Positions 4,607 to 5,704 of a stretch of DNA of 5,704 nucleotides are shown here, in pieces; positions within the stretch are counted from its first letter, which is position 1; the number at the start of each line of letters is the position of its first letter. Below the pieces are notes generated by a model that was not told the origin of the DNA, did no database searches, and saw nothing but the letters and a program-made list of their open reading frames with translations. Source of the DNA: an uncultured Clostridia bacterium (GTDB taxonomy: Bacteria > Bacillota_A > Clostridia > Oscillospirales > Oscillospiraceae); contig CASEPH010000319.1 in NCBI GenBank assembly GCA_949289625.1, forward strand, positions 1 through 5,704. Direction: 5' to 3'. A program made the translations under genes and the position numbers.

Positions 4607-5479
4607 TCAGTCATCCAGGAGAAAATCCTTGGCGTATTCAAGAAACACCCTGGAAGCGGGGGAGAGGTCCTCCTGGGAGGCGTAGGCAAGCCCCAGCTCC
4701 CGGTATACGTGGGGGCTGATCCTGCGGATCTCGAAATTCCCGTTCTGGCCGCGCAGGATGAGGCCGGGCAGGATGGAGATGCCGAGCCCCTGGTCCACCA
4801 TGGACAGGACGGAGAATTCATTGATCGAGACATAGCGGATGTCCGGGTGGATATGGTATTCCCGGAGCGTGCGGTGCAGGTCGCTGGAGGGGGCGTACTC
4901 TGTGGAGACAAAGGGGATCCCGTTGAACTGCGCGATGGGGATCTCGTCAAAAGAGGCGAGGGGATGTCCTTTTGGGATCACAGCGTACAGCTCATCGTCC
5001 ATCACGGAGAGGAACTGGTAATCCTTTCCTTTCTGCCGGCTGACAAATCCGATGTCCACGCGCCGCTCCCGGATCCAGTCAGGCAGCTCGTCCTCCAGCC
5101 CCTCGATGATCCGGAAGTGGATGTCCGGGTGGCTGCGGCAGAATTCCCGGATGATCCGGGGGATCCAGTGGATGGAGCAGCTTAAGTAGGTGCCGATCCG
5201 GATTGTGCCGGTCTGCAGTCCCTTGAGGGAGGCGATCTGCTGGCGCACGACTTCATCGGCGTTCAGGAAGGCGCGGACGGAAGGGATCAGCGTTTTTGCC
5301 TCGTCCGTGAGGACCATGCCGTGTTTGTCCTTGGCAAAGAGGGAGAATCCGACTTCCTTTTCCAGGGCCTTCATCATCTGGGTGATCCCGGACTGGGTGT
5401 ACCCGAGTATCTGGCCGGCCCGCGTAAAGCTTCCATAGTCGTTTACGGCCAGCATCACATTCCAGCGCTTTGTATCCAT
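4607..5479 (-). CDS. LysR-type transcriptional regulator
   Basis: A 290-residue DNA-binding regulator of the usual LysR length. The N-terminal winged helix-turn-helix (about residues 1-60) has the family pattern: SFTRAGQILGYTQSGITQMMKALE (17-40), then GFSLFAKDKHGMVLTDEAK (44-62). A linker helix (63-88) follows. The periplasmic-binding-protein-like effector domain (about 91-288) begins GTIRIGTYLSCSIHWIP and contains DIGFVSRQ (142-149), a VIPKGHPLA segment (167-175) and VDQGLGISILPGL (228-240). ATG-5479 is preceded by AAGGAAGTGA, a good ribosome binding site. It should act as a tetramer in the cytoplasm with an unknown small-molecule inducer. Likely targets are the NSS transporter gene just downstream on the same strand (poor -35, so perhaps activated) or the divergent gene starting off the right edge. 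The gene has its own promoter and terminator. Confidence 0.93.
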   Translation of the reverse strand: MDTKRWNVMLAVNDYGSFTRAGQILGYTQSGITQMMKALEKEVGFSLFAKDKHGMVLTDEAKTLIPSVRAFLNADEVVRQQIASLKGLQTGTIRIGTYLSCSIHWIPRIIREFCRSHPDIHFRIIEGLEDELPDWIRERRVDIGFVSRQKGKDYQFLSVMDDELYAVIPKGHPLASFDEIPIAQFNGIPFVSTEYAPSSDLHRTLREYHIHPDIRYVSINEFSVLSMVDQGLGISILPGLILRGQNGNFEIRRISPHVYRELGLAYASQEDLSPASRVFLEYAKDFLLDD

Positions 5480-5531
5480 TGCATCACTTCCTTATATAAT
5501 AGCATCGTTTTGTGGTTGGTTTCACAGTTCC

Positions 5532-5560
5532 ATAGTAGCGGCTGGAGAAGAAAAATACAA
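5532..5560 (-). promoter_or_regulatory. Possible promoter of the LysR-type gene
   Basis: TTGTAT (5560-5555), a 17-base spacer and TACTAT (5537-5532) would start a transcript near 5525 with a leader of about 45 bases. Both boxes are imperfect (3 and 4 of 6). The better-looking extended TATTAT at 5501-5496 would place the start inside the ribosome binding site, so it is less likely. Confidence 0.35.
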
Positions 5561-5590
5561 GAAAAACCGATTGTACGAAAAAAAATACAT
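5556..5590. promoter_or_regulatory. Three phased half-sites between the divergent promoters
   Basis: TACAA (5556-5560), TTGTA (5571-5575) and TACAT (5586-5590) alternate in orientation at an exact 15-base period, with A-rich spacers between them. The first overlaps the putative -35 box of the LysR-type gene, so binding would repress or tune that gene while leaving the rightward promoter open. It is a candidate LysR operator, but no classic T-N11-A centre is present. Confidence 0.35.
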
Positions 5591-5607
5591 GAAATAACAG
5601 AAAGTTC

Positions 5608-5636
5608 TTGAAAAAAAACGTGCCATCAGATATACT
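5608..5636 (+). promoter_or_regulatory. Rightward sigma-A promoter at the window edge
   Basis: TTGAAA (5608-5613), a 17-base spacer and TATACT (5631-5636) form a good promoter diverging from the LysR-type gene. The upstream A-rich tracts could act as an UP element. The transcript would start near 5643; its gene is outside the window. Confidence 0.6.
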
Positions 5637-5642
5637 AATAAA

Positions 5643-5704
5643 GCTGTGACATGATAGCTGTGAAGCGCGAGGTTGCTGCCGGAGCAAAAACATAAGCAAA
5701 GGCA
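5643..5704 (+). other. Start of an untranslated leader of a divergent gene
   Basis: The last 62 bases contain no start codon with a ribosome binding site. AGCTGTGA is directly repeated (5642-5649 and 5656-5663), followed by GCGCGAGGTTGCTGCC (5665-5680). The GAGGTTGC part loosely recalls the 5' strand of a lysine riboswitch (GAGGUNGC), but the downstream AGUA and the rest of the aptamer are absent or beyond the edge, so this is only a guess. Confidence 0.25.

Noticed and set aside
4547..5185. Plus-strand open frame opposite the LysR-type gene
   Set aside because: The minus strand encodes a full-length LysR regulator; the plus frame has no recognisable domain or ribosome binding site.
1..5704. 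CRISPR array, tRNA, rRNA, insertion sequence or phage element
   Set aside because: No regularly spaced repeats, no tRNA-like cloverleaf with the TTCGA arm, no rRNA sequence, no transposase or integrase coding sequence and no terminal repeats were seen.

Overview
The window looks like chromosomal DNA from an amino-acid-fermenting Firmicute, probably a Clostridia/Lachnospiraceae-type anaerobe. The reasons are the tail of a D-proline reductase (prd) cluster, strong AGGAGG-type ribosome binding sites, sigma-A promoters with 17-base spacers and many strong hairpin-plus-U-run terminators. The genus assignment is inference; no rRNA or other marker is present.

Layout: (1) 1-652, plus strand: the 3' end of prdD followed by complete prdE, ending at a strong bidirectional terminator (673-716). 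(2) 717-1139: an unusually structured, AT-rich 420-base intergenic region. It holds a leftward promoter that could make a small RNA of about 225 nt ending at the prdE terminator, a long-range inverted repeat, two identical-geometry dyads (TTGTA-N6-TACAA), a 9-bp inverted repeat, and the rightward promoter of the next gene. (3) 1140-1805, plus: a small two-helix membrane protein of the YcxB-like family. (4) A bidirectional terminator (1807-1847) shared with the convergent minus-strand genes. (5) 1877-2809, minus: a TauE/SafE (TSUP)-family permease with its own promoter and a 5' leader that folds into a long hairpin. (6) 3010-4383, minus: a sodium-coupled amino-acid transporter of the neurotransmitter:sodium symporter (NSS) family. 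(7) 4607-5479, minus: a LysR-type regulator with its own terminator. (8) 5480-5704: the regulator's upstream region, with phased half-sites and a rightward promoter serving a transcript that leaves the window.

The genes suggest Stickland-type amino-acid metabolism: proline reductase accessory subunits, an Na+-driven amino-acid importer, a second permease likely to move a small anion, and a LysR regulator that may control the importer or the divergent gene off the right edge. The functional link between the prd genes and the transporters rests on proximity only. The most interesting non-coding signals are the minus-strand RNA candidate at 673-899 and the permease leader hairpin at 2848-2894. 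In that hairpin every imperfect pair is a G-U wobble on the transcribed strand only.
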